A stretch of DNA of 64,000 nucleotides from Microbulbifer sp. Q7 (GTDB taxonomy: Bacteria; Pseudomonadota; Gammaproteobacteria; Pseudomonadales; Cellvibrionaceae): NCBI RefSeq assembly GCF_001639145.1, contig NZ_LROY01000002.1, forward strand, positions 590,501-654,500, read 5' to 3'. Every line of letters begins with the position of its first letter. Positions within the stretch are counted from its first letter, which is position 1. Both the position numbers and the translations under genes were made by a program. Below are positions 45,764 through 55,443 of this stretch, piece after piece. The notes beneath the pieces are model-generated. The model saw only the letters and a program-made list of their open reading frames with translations. It was not told where the DNA came from and did no database searches.

Positions 45764-48448
45764 ATGAAATCCAATAACTTCCGTATGAACCTGCTCGCGC
45801 GTGGTGTTGCCCTGGCGTTGGCAGGTGTTGCGGCGCCACTGGCGTTTGCACAAGAGGCCGAAGAGCAGGATGAGAAGAAAAAAGCCACATCCCTGGAGGA
45901 GATTCAGGTGGTTGGCTTCCGCGCTGCACTGGAAAAAAGTGTCAACGTAAAACGCTACGCGACCGTAGTGATGGACAGCATCAATGCCGAGGATATCGGC
46001 AAGTTCCCCGATAAGAACATCGGTGATGCCCTGATGCGTATTCCGGGTGTGGGTATTGAGCGTCGCTTTGGCGAAGCGGATGGTGTGAGTATTCGCGGCC
46101 TTGATCCCGCGCTGAGCCTGACCTATCTCAACGGGCAGTCAATTTCTACGGCGCAGTGGTTCGAAGGATATCGTCCGACGCGCGGCTTCCGTTCCGATAT
46201 GCTGGCTGCGGAGCTCGTATCCTCCCTCGAGGTATACAAGTCGCCGCGGGCCGATCTGCCCGACGGTTCCATCGGTGGTGTGGTGAATATCAAAACCCGC
46301 CGTCCACTGGAGATGGATGCCAACACCATGCACGGCTCCATGGAGTATCAGTACTCTGAGAATGCGGAGCGCTGGGATCCGGCGTTTTCTGGGCTGTACA
46401 GCTGGAAAACCGAAGACGAAAAGTTTGGTGTGCTGATCAGTGCTAGCCATCAGGAACGCTTTACCACCTACGACGCCATGGAAAACTACTATGGCACCGG
46501 TGCTGAGGCCAAAGACACCGATGGCTCTGGTGACTTTACCCACGCGACCTGGGGTGCAGGCCATGCGATCTTCCAGCAGCAACGTGAGCGCACCGCGTAT
46601 AACCTTACTGCGCAGTACCAGCCTAACGAACAACTGGATATCACCGCGAACTACCTGAATTTCTCCCTGTCCGCCGACAACGTGAACTCCAATTATCTGG
46701 TGGTTCCAGGGCGTACTGCGGATATCCGTAATGTGACCGCTGTTGAAGACTTCCCGGCGGGGCAAGGTGTGCTGCGACATGATTCATATCTGGGTGACGT
46801 GACCGGTGAAGCAGGCAATGATTACTGGTTTGGTCCGGACACCTTCTTCCGCAACACCAACCCCGAAGCCCAGGCATTCGACATTGATGTGAATTACAGC
46901 CACGAGCTGTTCGATGCACATATGCAGGTGGGTCATACTGAAGCCGAGGGCGATATCATCGTCATTGGCTACTCCGGCATGATTAACACCGCAACCATGG
47001 GGGCTGCTGGACTTACCGGTGATGAAAAACTCACGCTGGATCTTACCGGTAACAAGCTGGGTGTGGAATTTGACGGGTTTGACCCAAGTAATCCGGCGAA
47101 TTATCCACTGAGCATTCGCGAGAATAACCCGCATATTCAGGATTCCGATGAGGAAACCTACGCGCAGTTTGACATCACTGTGCCGATGCAGAACCCAGGT
47201 ATCATCACTTCGGTGAAAACCGGCCTAAAATACCAGGATCGTAGCAACGAGCGTTCGCTGCACAACTTCACCGTCGACATTCCGGCAGCACTGGCCACTG
47301 GCACCGCAACTTATGCGGACCTGCCTGTAAATACTGGTTGCGGGCAGTACGAGAAGACAGCCAAGAGCAATACCCTGACCTGTCTGCCGACGCTGGATCT
47401 GGATGGCATTCGCGCTCTTTCCTCGAATCTGACGCCGTCGAACACCCTGCAGCGTGAGAGCCTGGCTGACTACTATCAAATCAATGAGCAGAAGCTCGCG
47501 ATTTACGGTATGGCCGAATTCGAGTACGACAAGTTCGCCGGTAACTTCGGTGTGCGCTACGTCGATTATGATCTTGAGTCTGTCGCAAACCAGGAAGATG
47601 CGCTGCGAGTACCGACCAACAACGATTATGCTGAGTTCCTGCCAAGCCTGAACGTCACCTACGCAATCAATGACGACCTGTTGGTTCGTGGTGCGGCTGC
47701 GCGAGTGATGTCCCTGCCGAACTACCAGGACCTGCGTAATACCTTCAGCTATAACAGCACGACCCGCACCGGTTCTGCTGGTAACCCGTTCCTTGAACCC
47801 TGGCTGGCGACTCAGTTTGACCTGGGTATTGAGTGGTATTTTGCTGAGGGTGCGCTTGCCAGTGCGACATACTTCCGCAAAGACATTGACTCCTTCCTGT
47901 TCTCAATCTCAGAGATCGAGACGCATGAAATTATCGATGAAGACACCGGTGAGTTCTTCACTGCCGATCTGGATATCTCGCGTACCCGAAACGGTGGTGA
48001 GGCCAACCTGCAGGGTATAGAGCTTCAGCTGCAAGCGGAGCTGGGTTATGGGTTTGGTGTAACCACCAACTACACCTTCACCGACGCGGAAGTTGTCGAC
48101 AACAACGGCCAAGACGGACTGAATCTGCCGGGTAACTCGGAAGATATGTGGAACGTAACCACCTATTGGGAAAATGACCGTTATAGCGCTCGTCTGATGG
48201 CGAACCATCGCGGTGAGTTCTTCAACGGTTTCCGTATTGGTACCGCCTCAGAGACCGAAGCGTACACCTCTGTTGATGTGGCATTCTCTGCAGAAGTTAC
48301 AGAGAACGTAACATTGAGCCTCCAGGGCGTGAACCTGACCGGTGAGTTGTACCGCACCAAGAATGCGCAGGATTCCTGGGATGGGCTGTTCCAGTTGATC
48401 AACGACGGAGGAACGCGCTGGTTTGTAAATGCGGCAGTCAAGTTCTAA
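45764..48448 (+). CDS. TonB-dependent outer-membrane receptor 2 (TIGR01782-like)
   Basis: This 894-aa receptor resembles the large Xanthomonas/Caulobacter TBDR class. The signal peptide ends AFA near residue 29, and a TonB box-like LEEIQVVGFR at about 44-53 is followed by a plug that includes FPDKNIGDALMRIPGVGIER and VSIRGLDP. The barrel ends in the aromatic residue of NAAVKF. This class often imports oligosaccharides and lies beside tryptophan-halogenase-like genes, as here. It sits between the MFS/M1/AmiD operon and the halogenase-like pair. The substrate is not known. Confidence 0.95.
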   Translation: MKSNNFRMNLLARGVALALAGVAAPLAFAQEAEEQDEKKKATSLEEIQVVGFRAALEKSVNVKRYATVVMDSINAEDIGKFPDKNIGDALMRIPGVGIERRFGEADGVSIRGLDPALSLTYLNGQSISTAQWFEGYRPTRGFRSDMLAAELVSSLEVYKSPRADLPDGSIGGVVNIKTRRPLEMDANTMHGSMEYQYSENAERWDPAFSGLYSWKTEDEKFGVLISASHQERFTTYDAMENYYGTGAEAKDTDGSGDFTHATWGAGHAIFQQQRERTAYNLTAQYQPNEQLDITANYLNFSLSADNVNSNYLVVPGRTADIRNVTAVEDFPAGQGVLRHDSYLGDVTGEAGNDYWFGPDTFFRNTNPEAQAFDIDVNYSHELFDAHMQVGHTEAEGDIIVIGYSGMINTATMGAAGLTGDEKLTLDLTGNKLGVEFDGFDPSNPANYPLSIRENNPHIQDSDEETYAQFDITVPMQNPGIITSVKTGLKYQDRSNERSLHNFTVDIPAALATGTATYADLPVNTGCGQYEKTAKSNTLTCLPTLDLDGIRALSSNLTPSNTLQRESLADYYQINEQKLAIYGMAEFEYDKFAGNFGVRYVDYDLESVANQEDALRVPTNNDYAEFLPSLNVTYAINDDLLVRGAAARVMSLPNYQDLRNTFSYNSTTRTGSAGNPFLEPWLATQFDLGIEWYFAEGALASATYFRKDIDSFLFSISEIETHEIIDEDTGEFFTADLDISRTRNGGEANLQGIELQLQAELGYGFGVTTNYTFTDAEVVDNNGQDGLNLPGNSEDMWNVTTYWENDRYSARLMANHRGEFFNGFRIGTASETEAYTSVDVAFSAEVTENVTLSLQGVNLTGELYRTKNAQDSWDGLFQLINDGGTRWFVNAAVKF

Positions 48449-48474
48449 CTTGGCTCTGCTTGATTTGCGATGAT

Positions 48475-48508
48475 CAAAAAGAAACCGGCCTTGGCCGGTT
48501 TCTTTTTA
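48475..48508. terminator. Bidirectional terminator between TBDR 2 and halogenase-like gene
   Basis: The ten-base stem GAAACCGGCC / GGCCGGTTTC has a TT loop, with AAAAA on its left and TTTTT on its right. It serves the two converging genes. Confidence 0.92.
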
Positions 48509-48509
48509 A

Positions 48510-50102
48510 CTAATGGTTACCTCTTATCTGTTGTAGTAGCGCACGATTGCTCGGCAGCAAATCTTGAATTTCTTCGCGAAGCTTAGCGATACGCTCGAAA
48601 TTCTCACGTGCTTTACTAAGGTGAGGTAATTGACCGGCATGCCACTGATAGTCTGCATGGTACTCCATGCCGTACAGGATGAACTCGTAACTCTCACGGA
48701 CAAAGGGTTCCAGGGCGCTAGGCATATCAAAACGGCTTGGTGGATAATGCCTCCAGAACTCCAGCTGTTCCTTCAGGGTCTCTGGCAGAGTCGACGGGTC
48801 CCGGTTGTCATGCCAAAAGTCACCATCGGTCCGTCGTGAGAGATAGTAGTGCAATTTGATAAAGTCGACGACGCGCTGCCAGCGCTGAGAGAAGACATCG
48901 TTGAACTTTTTCTCCAGTAGTGGGAGCTGCCCCGTATGCCGTGGAAACAGCTCCGTAAGCATGTTACAGGATGCCTCAATCAAAAATATGGCGCTCGCCT
49001 CCAGGGGCTCAAGGAATGCAGCGGAGAGGCCCATGCCTACACAGTTCTTGTAAAACACTTTTTCACGGTAACCCAGGCGCAGGTTGAGGTGACGGGTTTC
49101 CAGCGAATCAATGAATCGCGATTTTTCCTTTGCTTGTGCCGTACTTGATGTGAGACCAGTTGTTTTCCAGGCATATTCGCGAAGCACTTTCTCTGCATCG
49201 TCCGACGTTGCATGATTCCCGCTGTATACATAACCGGTACCGCGCCGGCTCTGCAGACCAATCTCCCAGATCCAGCCTGCGGACTGTGCGGTAGAGAGTG
49301 TGGGGCTGTTGATCGGCGCCTCGGCATCCGCATAGGGCACTTGTAGCGCGATGGCTTTATCGACCAGTAGCGTATTGCCGACGCTTCGAAATGGGATTTG
49401 GTAAGTCTTGTCTAATAGCAAGCTTGAGAAACCACTACAGTCGATAAAAAGATCACCTGAAATTGAGTCACTCTCTCGCGTCGCTATTGACTCGATAAAG
49501 CCTGAATCGGACAGCACCACCGACTCAACATGCGCTTGCAGATGTGTCACACCGAGCTTTTCTGTGGCATGGCGTCGCAGAAAGTCAGCAAATTTTCCTG
49601 CATCGAGGTGATACGCGTAATTGAGTACGGCTTCATATTGCGGCGTGTTCAATGATTTCGGGGCAAGAAACTGCTTGCAGGCTTCCGGTTGCGGTGAAAT
49701 GGCCTCCGCGTAAGGAAGTTTCAGATCTTGCTGTAGATAGTGCCAGTATGGGCCCGGCGCGATTGGCCATAGCCCTTGCGGTAGCTCGAAGGAATGATAA
49801 TAGCTGGTCTCGCCACCACGGGCATCCGCAGTATGCCAATTGACGAACCGCGTACCCTGCTTGAAGGATGCATCGCACTCGCGAATAAACTCAAATTCGT
49901 CAATACCGAGTTTACGCAGTGTATTGCGCATTGTCGGCCAGGTGCCTTCGCCCACACCGATCGTTGGAGCATCCGGAGATTCTACGAGGGTTACAGAGTA
50001 TTCTTGATTTTCCAAGGGACATAGGTGGCGAGCAAGGCTGGCTGCGGCCAGCCACCCGGCAGTGCCGCCCCCGATCACTACGATGTTTCTTATTGATTGC
50101 AT
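48510..50102 (-). CDS. Tryptophan-halogenase-family flavoprotein A
   Basis: This 530-aa protein belongs to the flavin-dependent tryptophan halogenase family. The FAD motif VIGGGTAGWLAAASLA is at residues 9-24, the lysine expected at the halogenation site is in ASFKQGTRF (about residue 82), and the EPLEASAIFLIE segment is also present. The diagnostic WxWxIP reads WIWEIG, so it departs at the last position. Homologues next to TBDRs rarely have proven substrates. They are probably not tryptophan halogenases in the strict sense. Confidence 0.88.
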   Translation of the reverse strand: MQSIRNIVVIGGGTAGWLAAASLARHLCPLENQEYSVTLVESPDAPTIGVGEGTWPTMRNTLRKLGIDEFEFIRECDASFKQGTRFVNWHTADARGGETSYYHSFELPQGLWPIAPGPYWHYLQQDLKLPYAEAISPQPEACKQFLAPKSLNTPQYEAVLNYAYHLDAGKFADFLRRHATEKLGVTHLQAHVESVVLSDSGFIESIATRESDSISGDLFIDCSGFSSLLLDKTYQIPFRSVGNTLLVDKAIALQVPYADAEAPINSPTLSTAQSAGWIWEIGLQSRRGTGYVYSGNHATSDDAEKVLREYAWKTTGLTSSTAQAKEKSRFIDSLETRHLNLRLGYREKVFYKNCVGMGLSAAFLEPLEASAIFLIEASCNMLTELFPRHTGQLPLLEKKFNDVFSQRWQRVVDFIKLHYYLSRRTDGDFWHDNRDPSTLPETLKEQLEFWRHYPPSRFDMPSALEPFVRESYEFILYGMEYHADYQWHAGQLPHLSKARENFERIAKLREEIQDLLPSNRALLQQIRGNH

Positions 50103-50259
50103 GATGAAGCCTTACCATGGCGAAGCGCCGCATTGTGGCTGTGCCGATTCAGTGTTGTAATGAATTTATTAAAGTTATTCGCATGTCATTGCTTGTTCCA
50201 TTCTGCCACCGAATATTCTCAGGTGGAACTCAGTTGGCCTTGCAATACCAGGTAGAATA
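50103..50259. promoter_or_regulatory. Divergent promoter region of the halogenase-like pair
   Basis: The 157-bp spacer between the divergent genes holds a GAATATTC palindrome at 50211-50218. The same core is found in TGAATATTCA upstream of TBDR 1. It is related to, but shorter than, the 13-base motif A. Confidence 0.45.
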
Positions 50260-51795
50260 TTGGGGATTTCCGTGGATCCGAAGTTTTCTGTATTGATTGT
50301 TGGTGGGGGAACGGCCGGCTGGATGGCGGCAAACTTACTCGCGCGAAAGTGGCGAGACTTGCCGGTCAATATTTCCCTGGTGGAATCCAGTGAAATTGCC
50401 ACTATCGGTGTCGGAGAGGGAAGTACCCCCTATCTCAAGTCTCTTTTCAAAACGCTCGACATCCCGGAAAGAGAGTGGATGTCGGCCTGTGATGCTACCT
50501 ATAAATGCGGCATCCGATTTCCTGGCTGGTCGACGAAGCCAGGGTATACCTCTTACTACCATCCATTCTATTCCCCGCTAGACCGGGAGACTGGGGCCGA
50601 GTTTTTTGCCCAGGCTGATAAGCGCCGCCAGGGACTTTCCGTGGAAGCACTGCCTGATTACTTTTTTCATGCGCCTTATCTATCTCGTGCTGGCCGGGCA
50701 CCGATTCCCAAGCGCCCATTACCATTTGAGTTGGATTACGCCTATCACTTTGATGCAGGACTACTCGGGAGCTTTCTAAAAAGCAAGGCGTTAGCCGCGG
50801 GTGTCCGCTATCAACAGGCAACTATCCAGCAAGTGCGGCTCAGGTCGTCTGCCCAGGGAGAGGCCGGCATCGGCAGCTTGTTGACCGCAGAAGGGGAAGT
50901 TCTGGCCGCCGACTTTTTTATTGACTGCACCGGCTTTCGCGCTGGTCTGCTGTCAAAGCTGCCAGACCATCAGTTTCACTCCTACGGCAAGACGTTGCTC
51001 AACAATGCTGCGGTCGCCTTACAGCTGCCGGGCGGCAACAATGGCCCTCTGTATTCGGAAACGGTTTCTGAAGCACTGAGCAGTGGGTGGATGTGGAATA
51101 TCCCTCTGCAAAGCCGCACGGGCTTTGGCTACGTGTACAGCGATGCATTTATCAGTCCGGAGCAGGCGGAGCAGGAGCTGCGTTTGCGCGCCGGTGCGCC
51201 GGATCATCTTCCTTGCAGGCACTTGAAAATGCGGGTAGGGCGCGTGGAGCAGCATTGGTCTGCGAATTGCCTTGGCGTTGGGCTTTCGCAGGGGTTTATC
51301 GAGCCCCTGGAGGCGACGGCGTTGATGCTTGTGCAGTTTACGATTGAGCAATTCGCTGCAGTATTCGATCCGCGTCGCCCAGATAGATCATCTGTAATCG
51401 AACGCGCAAGCTTCAATCGGAATATCAACCTCATGTTTGGCGGTGTCCTGGACTATGTTGCAGGGCACTATTTTCTCAACTCGCGAGATGATACCGATTA
51501 CTGGCGTGCGGCCCGCGAAGAAATTGTTGTTCCTCAGCGGCTGCAGGATTTGGTGACTTGCTGGGACCAAGGCGGTGACTTTGAGCAGCATTTGCACCAA
51601 GCCGGCGGGGATAAAGTTTACTCACCGGCTAGTTGGTATTGCCTCCTTGCCGGGATGGGGCGCTTTCCTCAAGCGTACTCCTCAGCGACAGAGGCGGATA
51701 CTCAATTACTTCGAGACGTGCAGTCCTTTTGTGAAGGGAATACGCAACGCTTTCAATCCCATCGCTCACTTCTTGAGCAATATGCCGGCGATTAA
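50260..51795 (+). CDS. Tryptophan-halogenase-family flavoprotein B
   Basis: This 511-aa flavoprotein has LIVGGGTAGWMAANLLA (residues 12-28), the lysine in ATYKCGIRF (about residue 82) and an intact WMWNIP motif at about 277-282, followed by EPLEATALMLVQ. All residues associated with halogenation chemistry appear present. It starts at a TTG with AGG upstream; a GTG at 50272 is possible. It diverges from its paralogue and precedes TBDR 3. Function and substrate are unknown. Confidence 0.88.
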   Translation: MGISVDPKFSVLIVGGGTAGWMAANLLARKWRDLPVNISLVESSEIATIGVGEGSTPYLKSLFKTLDIPEREWMSACDATYKCGIRFPGWSTKPGYTSYYHPFYSPLDRETGAEFFAQADKRRQGLSVEALPDYFFHAPYLSRAGRAPIPKRPLPFELDYAYHFDAGLLGSFLKSKALAAGVRYQQATIQQVRLRSSAQGEAGIGSLLTAEGEVLAADFFIDCTGFRAGLLSKLPDHQFHSYGKTLLNNAAVALQLPGGNNGPLYSETVSEALSSGWMWNIPLQSRTGFGYVYSDAFISPEQAEQELRLRAGAPDHLPCRHLKMRVGRVEQHWSANCLGVGLSQGFIEPLEATALMLVQFTIEQFAAVFDPRRPDRSSVIERASFNRNINLMFGGVLDYVAGHYFLNSRDDTDYWRAAREEIVVPQRLQDLVTCWDQGGDFEQHLHQAGGDKVYSPASWYCLLAGMGRFPQAYSSATEADTQLLRDVQSFCEGNTQRFQSHRSLLEQYAGD

Positions 51796-52051
51796 TAATT
51801 TCTTTCTACGAGAGCCTTCCTCGGAGGGCTCTGGCGTAGATTTCCTTTTGGCACTTGCCGCAGAATCCGTTGAATTATTCCTATCGAATCAATTTGGATC
51901 GCAATTCGACCAAAGGATGATGCCTGTCACGTCGAAATGGGCGCCTCTCTGTTGTGATTAAACTGTCTTAAAGTGCATTAAAAGAAATTTCGTCGAATTT
52001 TTTATGATTTTCCTCTCGCACAGATGGAATTTTTTTCGCAGAATGGCCATG

Positions 52052-52064
52052 GAATATCTTATTC
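52052..52064. promoter_or_regulatory. Motif A palindrome, TBDR 3 promoter copy
   Basis: GAATATCTTATTC matches GAATAAATTATTC at 11 of 13 positions and is a perfect dyad with one extra base on each side (GGAATA-TCT-TATTCC, 52051-52065). Confidence 0.55.
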
Positions 52065-52092
52065 CTTGCGTTGAGTGCTAAAGATATATTTT

Positions 52093-52113
52093 ATCGGTTT
52101 GACCGATAGGAGC
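52093..52113 (+). promoter_or_regulatory. Motif B: GGT-N3-ACC element, TBDR 3 copy
   Basis: ATCGGTTTGACCGATAGGAGC contains a perfect 6-3-6 dyad and the conserved AGGAGC extension. It ends 113 bp before the receptor start and is the best copy of the three. Confidence 0.6.
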
Positions 52114-52226
52114 TATCGATTGAGAACCAATAACTAAGCAACACCGCCGGCGCTGATGGGAAGTCGAGAACAATGTTCAACATTTCCCCGTGGGGACAAA
52201 CACAATAAATGCCTGGGAGGCCATCC

Positions 52227-55226
52227 ATGTTCCAGAAGACCAAATTGAGTTCCTCTCTCCAGAGAGCAACTTCAACAACACTTTCACGTTCGGCGGCGGC
52301 AGTTGCCGGTGTGCTGTTTTCGGTATCTGTTGCTGCTCAGCAGTCAGGGAGTATCGAGGGTACGGTGTACCTCGACGAGAATGTAGAAGCGGCGGGCGTT
52401 AAGATCACGGCCAGCAGCCCGGTTATGCCGAAGAGCCGGACCGTTACCAGCGATGCTGATGGCGATTTCAGGTTGCCCGCGCTCATCCCCGGTACCTATA
52501 CGCTCACCTTGACTACTGATGATGGTATTACCCGCACGGTCAAGACCCGAGTGTTGCTGGATCAGCGTTCCAATGTCCAGGTGATGATGGTGCCGGACGC
52601 GGAAGCAGGCGATATGGAAGAGGTTGCTGTATTCGGCCAGCAGGTCGAAGTTGTAGGCGGGGGCGCCTCAGTCTCCAACGCGATTGGCGCGGATGTTATT
52701 AATGCGCTACCGGTTGGCCAAAGCTATCGCGACCTGATGAAGCTGCTTCCCGGAGTGCAAGTATCCCAAGACGCAGTCCGTGGTCCTAATGCGGGTGGCA
52801 GTGGCCAGGATAACACTTACGCATTTGATGGCGTAAACGTGACTCTGCCAATGTTCGGTACCCTCGCTGCAGAGCCATCCAGTCAGGACATTGAGCAGGT
52901 TGCGGTAGAGCGTGGCGGTGCCAGGGCGATCGGCTTTAACCGTGCTGGTGGTGTGAGCGTAGATACCAAGTCCAAATCTGGTACCAACGAATTTAAAGGC
53001 AGTGTCAACTACAAGTTCCAGCCTGCGAATCTGCGTGCAGAGACCGTTGACGGCGTGAGATCTGAGACCGAATACGACTGGACTACAGCAAATTTCAGTG
53101 GTCCGCTGGTAGAAGATACACTGTTCTTCTACGGTTCTTATTACGGGCCCACCGTATCTCGTGATAACAAAGAAACCGCCTATGGTCCTACCAAAGACTA
53201 TCTGAGCGAGCGTGACGAGTACTTCGGTAAGCTGACCTATGCGGTAACCGAGGATATTTTGCTGAATGCCAGCTATCGCACCTCAGAGCGTATCGGAGAG
53301 GGTCTCTCAATCGGTTTTAACGAAGCGGACTCTGTTTCCTCGGGTGAGAAGTCCAATCAGGATATCATCACCTTTGATGGTTCCTGGATTATCAGTGACA
53401 ACACTACCTTTACCTTTCAGTACAGTGATTACGCCCTGGAGACGCTGGGCGTCCCTGATTATTACGTCCCAACCCAAGCCAGATATGGCGCTGCCCTGGA
53501 TTTAGCCCAGCTGGACCAAATGGGATACTTTACTGTCCCTAATCTGGATCCGGACAATGCCAGCTACGACAATGATCTGGCACAGGCTCTGATTGATCGT
53601 TACGGTTATGACGATAATGGTGAGCGCATTGGCGGTGGCGGTGTTGGTGGCTACAGCTCTATTGATGATCAGTCCTTCTATCGTGAAGGCTTTGAAATGG
53701 CGCTGGAGCACAACTTTGATGTTGGTCCTACCAGTCACCAGCTGCATGTTGGCTATCAGTGGTCCGAAGGTACAGAAGACTTGTCGCGGACGTCGAATGG
53801 TTGGGGTGCAATCAGTTACGTCGGCGGTGAAGAGACTACTCCGGATGGTGATCCGATTTATTTCCAGGCTTACACCGAGCAAATGAGCCTCGTCGACGAG
53901 TCTGGCACCTCTGTGCCGAGTATCAAATCGAGTACCGTGACCCACAACTTCGAGATCAATGACTCTATCGAGTGGAATGATTTCACCTTTAATGTCGGCT
54001 TCCTGTTTAGTCAGGATACATACTATGGTCAGGGCCTGAAGGAAAACTCAAATAATTACTCGGGCTTTGAAACCGCGCCGGGCAACAAGTACAAGATGTA
54101 TGAAATTGACTGGAAAGATATGATCCAGCCGCGACTGGGTGTTACCTGGGCGTATAACGGGGAAGACACGGTTTTTGCGAACTTTGCCCAGTATAACCCC
54201 GCCGCCAGCTCGCTGGCCCGCGCTGCTTCTTGGGATCGTAATTCTGCTCGGCAGCTGGATGTTTGGTGGGACGAAGACGGAAATTACCTGGGCAATCAGG
54301 GACGCAGAGGTTCATCCGGTAAGATTTTCCAGGACAACCTGACACCTCGCCGTGTGGATGAACTCACCATCGGTACCACCAAAGGCTGGGGTGACAGTAT
54401 CAATACCCGTGCACATGTGCGCTATCGTGAGGGTTCCCATTTCTGGGAAGACGTTTGGAACTGGGCGCGCTCCGATGAGGGTTGCTACGGTGACTTCGAT
54501 GGTGACGGCATCAATGAGCATTGTGTCCCTGCAGAAATTGAAGCTCTCGGTCCCTACATTCCGGATCTTGCGCAGTATCGTGATGAAATCGGCGGTTCCT
54601 CTTACGTTATCGCGGAAATGGACGGTGCTTACACCAAGTACTGGGAAATGTCCCTGGAGGCAGAGTGGTATGGCGAGCGTAGTTACCTGAATGCGTCTTA
54701 TGTATACAGTGAATACACCGGTAACATTGACCAGGACAACACCTCCTTTACCAATGACCTCAACCTGTTCATCGGCTCTTCCAGTTATGCGGATGATTAT
54801 GGTCAGTACACCTGGGATCTGAAAAAAGGCACCATGCGTGGTGACAAGCCGCATCAGTTCAAGGTGTTTGGTTACTACACTCTGGACTGGAACGCGAATG
54901 TCGGTGCGTTCCTGACCTATCAGTCTGGTCAGCCATGGGAAGCTTGGGATGGTTCCATCTACGGGCGTAGCTCTGACACTATGCGTTACGCAGAGCCTGC
55001 GGGCAGCCGACGTACTGGTAGCCACTGGCAGATGGATCTGAACTATACGCAAGACTTCAGCGTTTTCACTGACTACACCGTAAAGTTCAGTGCGGATATC
55101 TTCAACCTGTTCGATCGCCAGACTGGTTATAACCCGCAGCCTTCCGTGGATAGTGAGTTGTTCGGCGAGCCCCGCAGTCGTTGGAGCCCACGTCGTGTTC
55201 AGCTGTCTCTGGGTGTGGACTTTTAA
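52227..55226 (+). CDS. TonB-dependent receptor 3 with carboxypeptidase-regulatory-like domain
   Basis: This 999-aa receptor of the Oar/CarbopepD type has a long signal region (about residues 1-37), a beta-sandwich domain (GSIEGTVYLDENVEAAGVKI to about residue 125), a TonB-box-like EEVAVFGQQV and a plug with YRDLMKLLPGVQVSQD. A large barrel closes with VQLSLGVDF. The start at 52227 is set by GGGAGG eight bases upstream. Both regulatory motifs lie in its promoter. It faces the NlpC/P60-epimerase operon and probably imports a peptide or glycopeptide. Confidence 0.95.
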   Translation: MFQKTKLSSSLQRATSTTLSRSAAAVAGVLFSVSVAAQQSGSIEGTVYLDENVEAAGVKITASSPVMPKSRTVTSDADGDFRLPALIPGTYTLTLTTDDGITRTVKTRVLLDQRSNVQVMMVPDAEAGDMEEVAVFGQQVEVVGGGASVSNAIGADVINALPVGQSYRDLMKLLPGVQVSQDAVRGPNAGGSGQDNTYAFDGVNVTLPMFGTLAAEPSSQDIEQVAVERGGARAIGFNRAGGVSVDTKSKSGTNEFKGSVNYKFQPANLRAETVDGVRSETEYDWTTANFSGPLVEDTLFFYGSYYGPTVSRDNKETAYGPTKDYLSERDEYFGKLTYAVTEDILLNASYRTSERIGEGLSIGFNEADSVSSGEKSNQDIITFDGSWIISDNTTFTFQYSDYALETLGVPDYYVPTQARYGAALDLAQLDQMGYFTVPNLDPDNASYDNDLAQALIDRYGYDDNGERIGGGGVGGYSSIDDQSFYREGFEMALEHNFDVGPTSHQLHVGYQWSEGTEDLSRTSNGWGAISYVGGEETTPDGDPIYFQAYTEQMSLVDESGTSVPSIKSSTVTHNFEINDSIEWNDFTFNVGFLFSQDTYYGQGLKENSNNYSGFETAPGNKYKMYEIDWKDMIQPRLGVTWAYNGEDTVFANFAQYNPAASSLARAASWDRNSARQLDVWWDEDGNYLGNQGRRGSSGKIFQDNLTPRRVDELTIGTTKGWGDSINTRAHVRYREGSHFWEDVWNWARSDEGCYGDFDGDGINEHCVPAEIEALGPYIPDLAQYRDEIGGSSYVIAEMDGAYTKYWEMSLEAEWYGERSYLNASYVYSEYTGNIDQDNTSFTNDLNLFIGSSSYADDYGQYTWDLKKGTMRGDKPHQFKVFGYYTLDWNANVGAFLTYQSGQPWEAWDGSIYGRSSDTMRYAEPAGSRRTGSHWQMDLNYTQDFSVFTDYTVKFSADIFNLFDRQTGYNPQPSVDSELFGEPRSRWSPRRVQLSLGVDF

Positions 55227-55270
55227 TCACAAGAATTTCAACGGAAAACTCTCCTAGATCGTACGTACTT

Positions 55271-55295
55271 GCCCCGGCTTTGCCGGGGCTTTTTT
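55271..55295 (+). terminator. Rho-independent terminator after TBDR 3
   Basis: The stem GCCCCGGC / GCCGGGGC has a TTT loop and a six-base T tract. It isolates TBDR 3 from the next operon. Confidence 0.93.
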
Positions 55296-55363
55296 CTTTG
55301 TGCGCGTACTTTTATGAGGGTGTCATCTCCGCAACTATAAAATTATTAGTGATTATTTTTTTT

Positions 55364-55376
55364 GAATAATTTATTC
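55364..55376. promoter_or_regulatory. Motif A palindrome, NlpC/P60 operon copy
   Basis: GAATAATTTATTC is the exact reverse complement of the copy upstream of the GH3 gene, 68-80 bases before this operon's start. A second dyad, TGCCATT / AATGGCA with ten bases between (55385-55408), follows immediately. Confidence 0.65.
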
Positions 55377-55443
55377 GTATTCAGTGCCATTTTTGCTTTA
55401 GAATGGCATAAGTTTTAAGAGCAATAATGGATACTGGCTAGAC

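Larger units (their letters stand above)
51796..52226. promoter_or_regulatory. Regulatory region of TBDR 3
   Basis: No gene is visible in this 431-bp AT-rich region. It has a motif A copy (52052-52064), a motif B copy with a perfect ATCGGT-TTG-ACCGAT dyad (52093-52113), and a palindrome ATGGCCAT near 52043. The receptor therefore appears to be under both control elements. Confidence 0.6.

Noticed and set aside
51575..51961. 128-codon frame overlapping the end of halogenase-like gene B
   Set aside because: Most of it is out-of-frame halogenase sequence, and the remainder has no features.
54312..55052. 246-codon open frame on the minus strand
   Set aside because: It is antisense to the barrel of TonB receptor 3; the beta-strand coding pattern produces the open frame.
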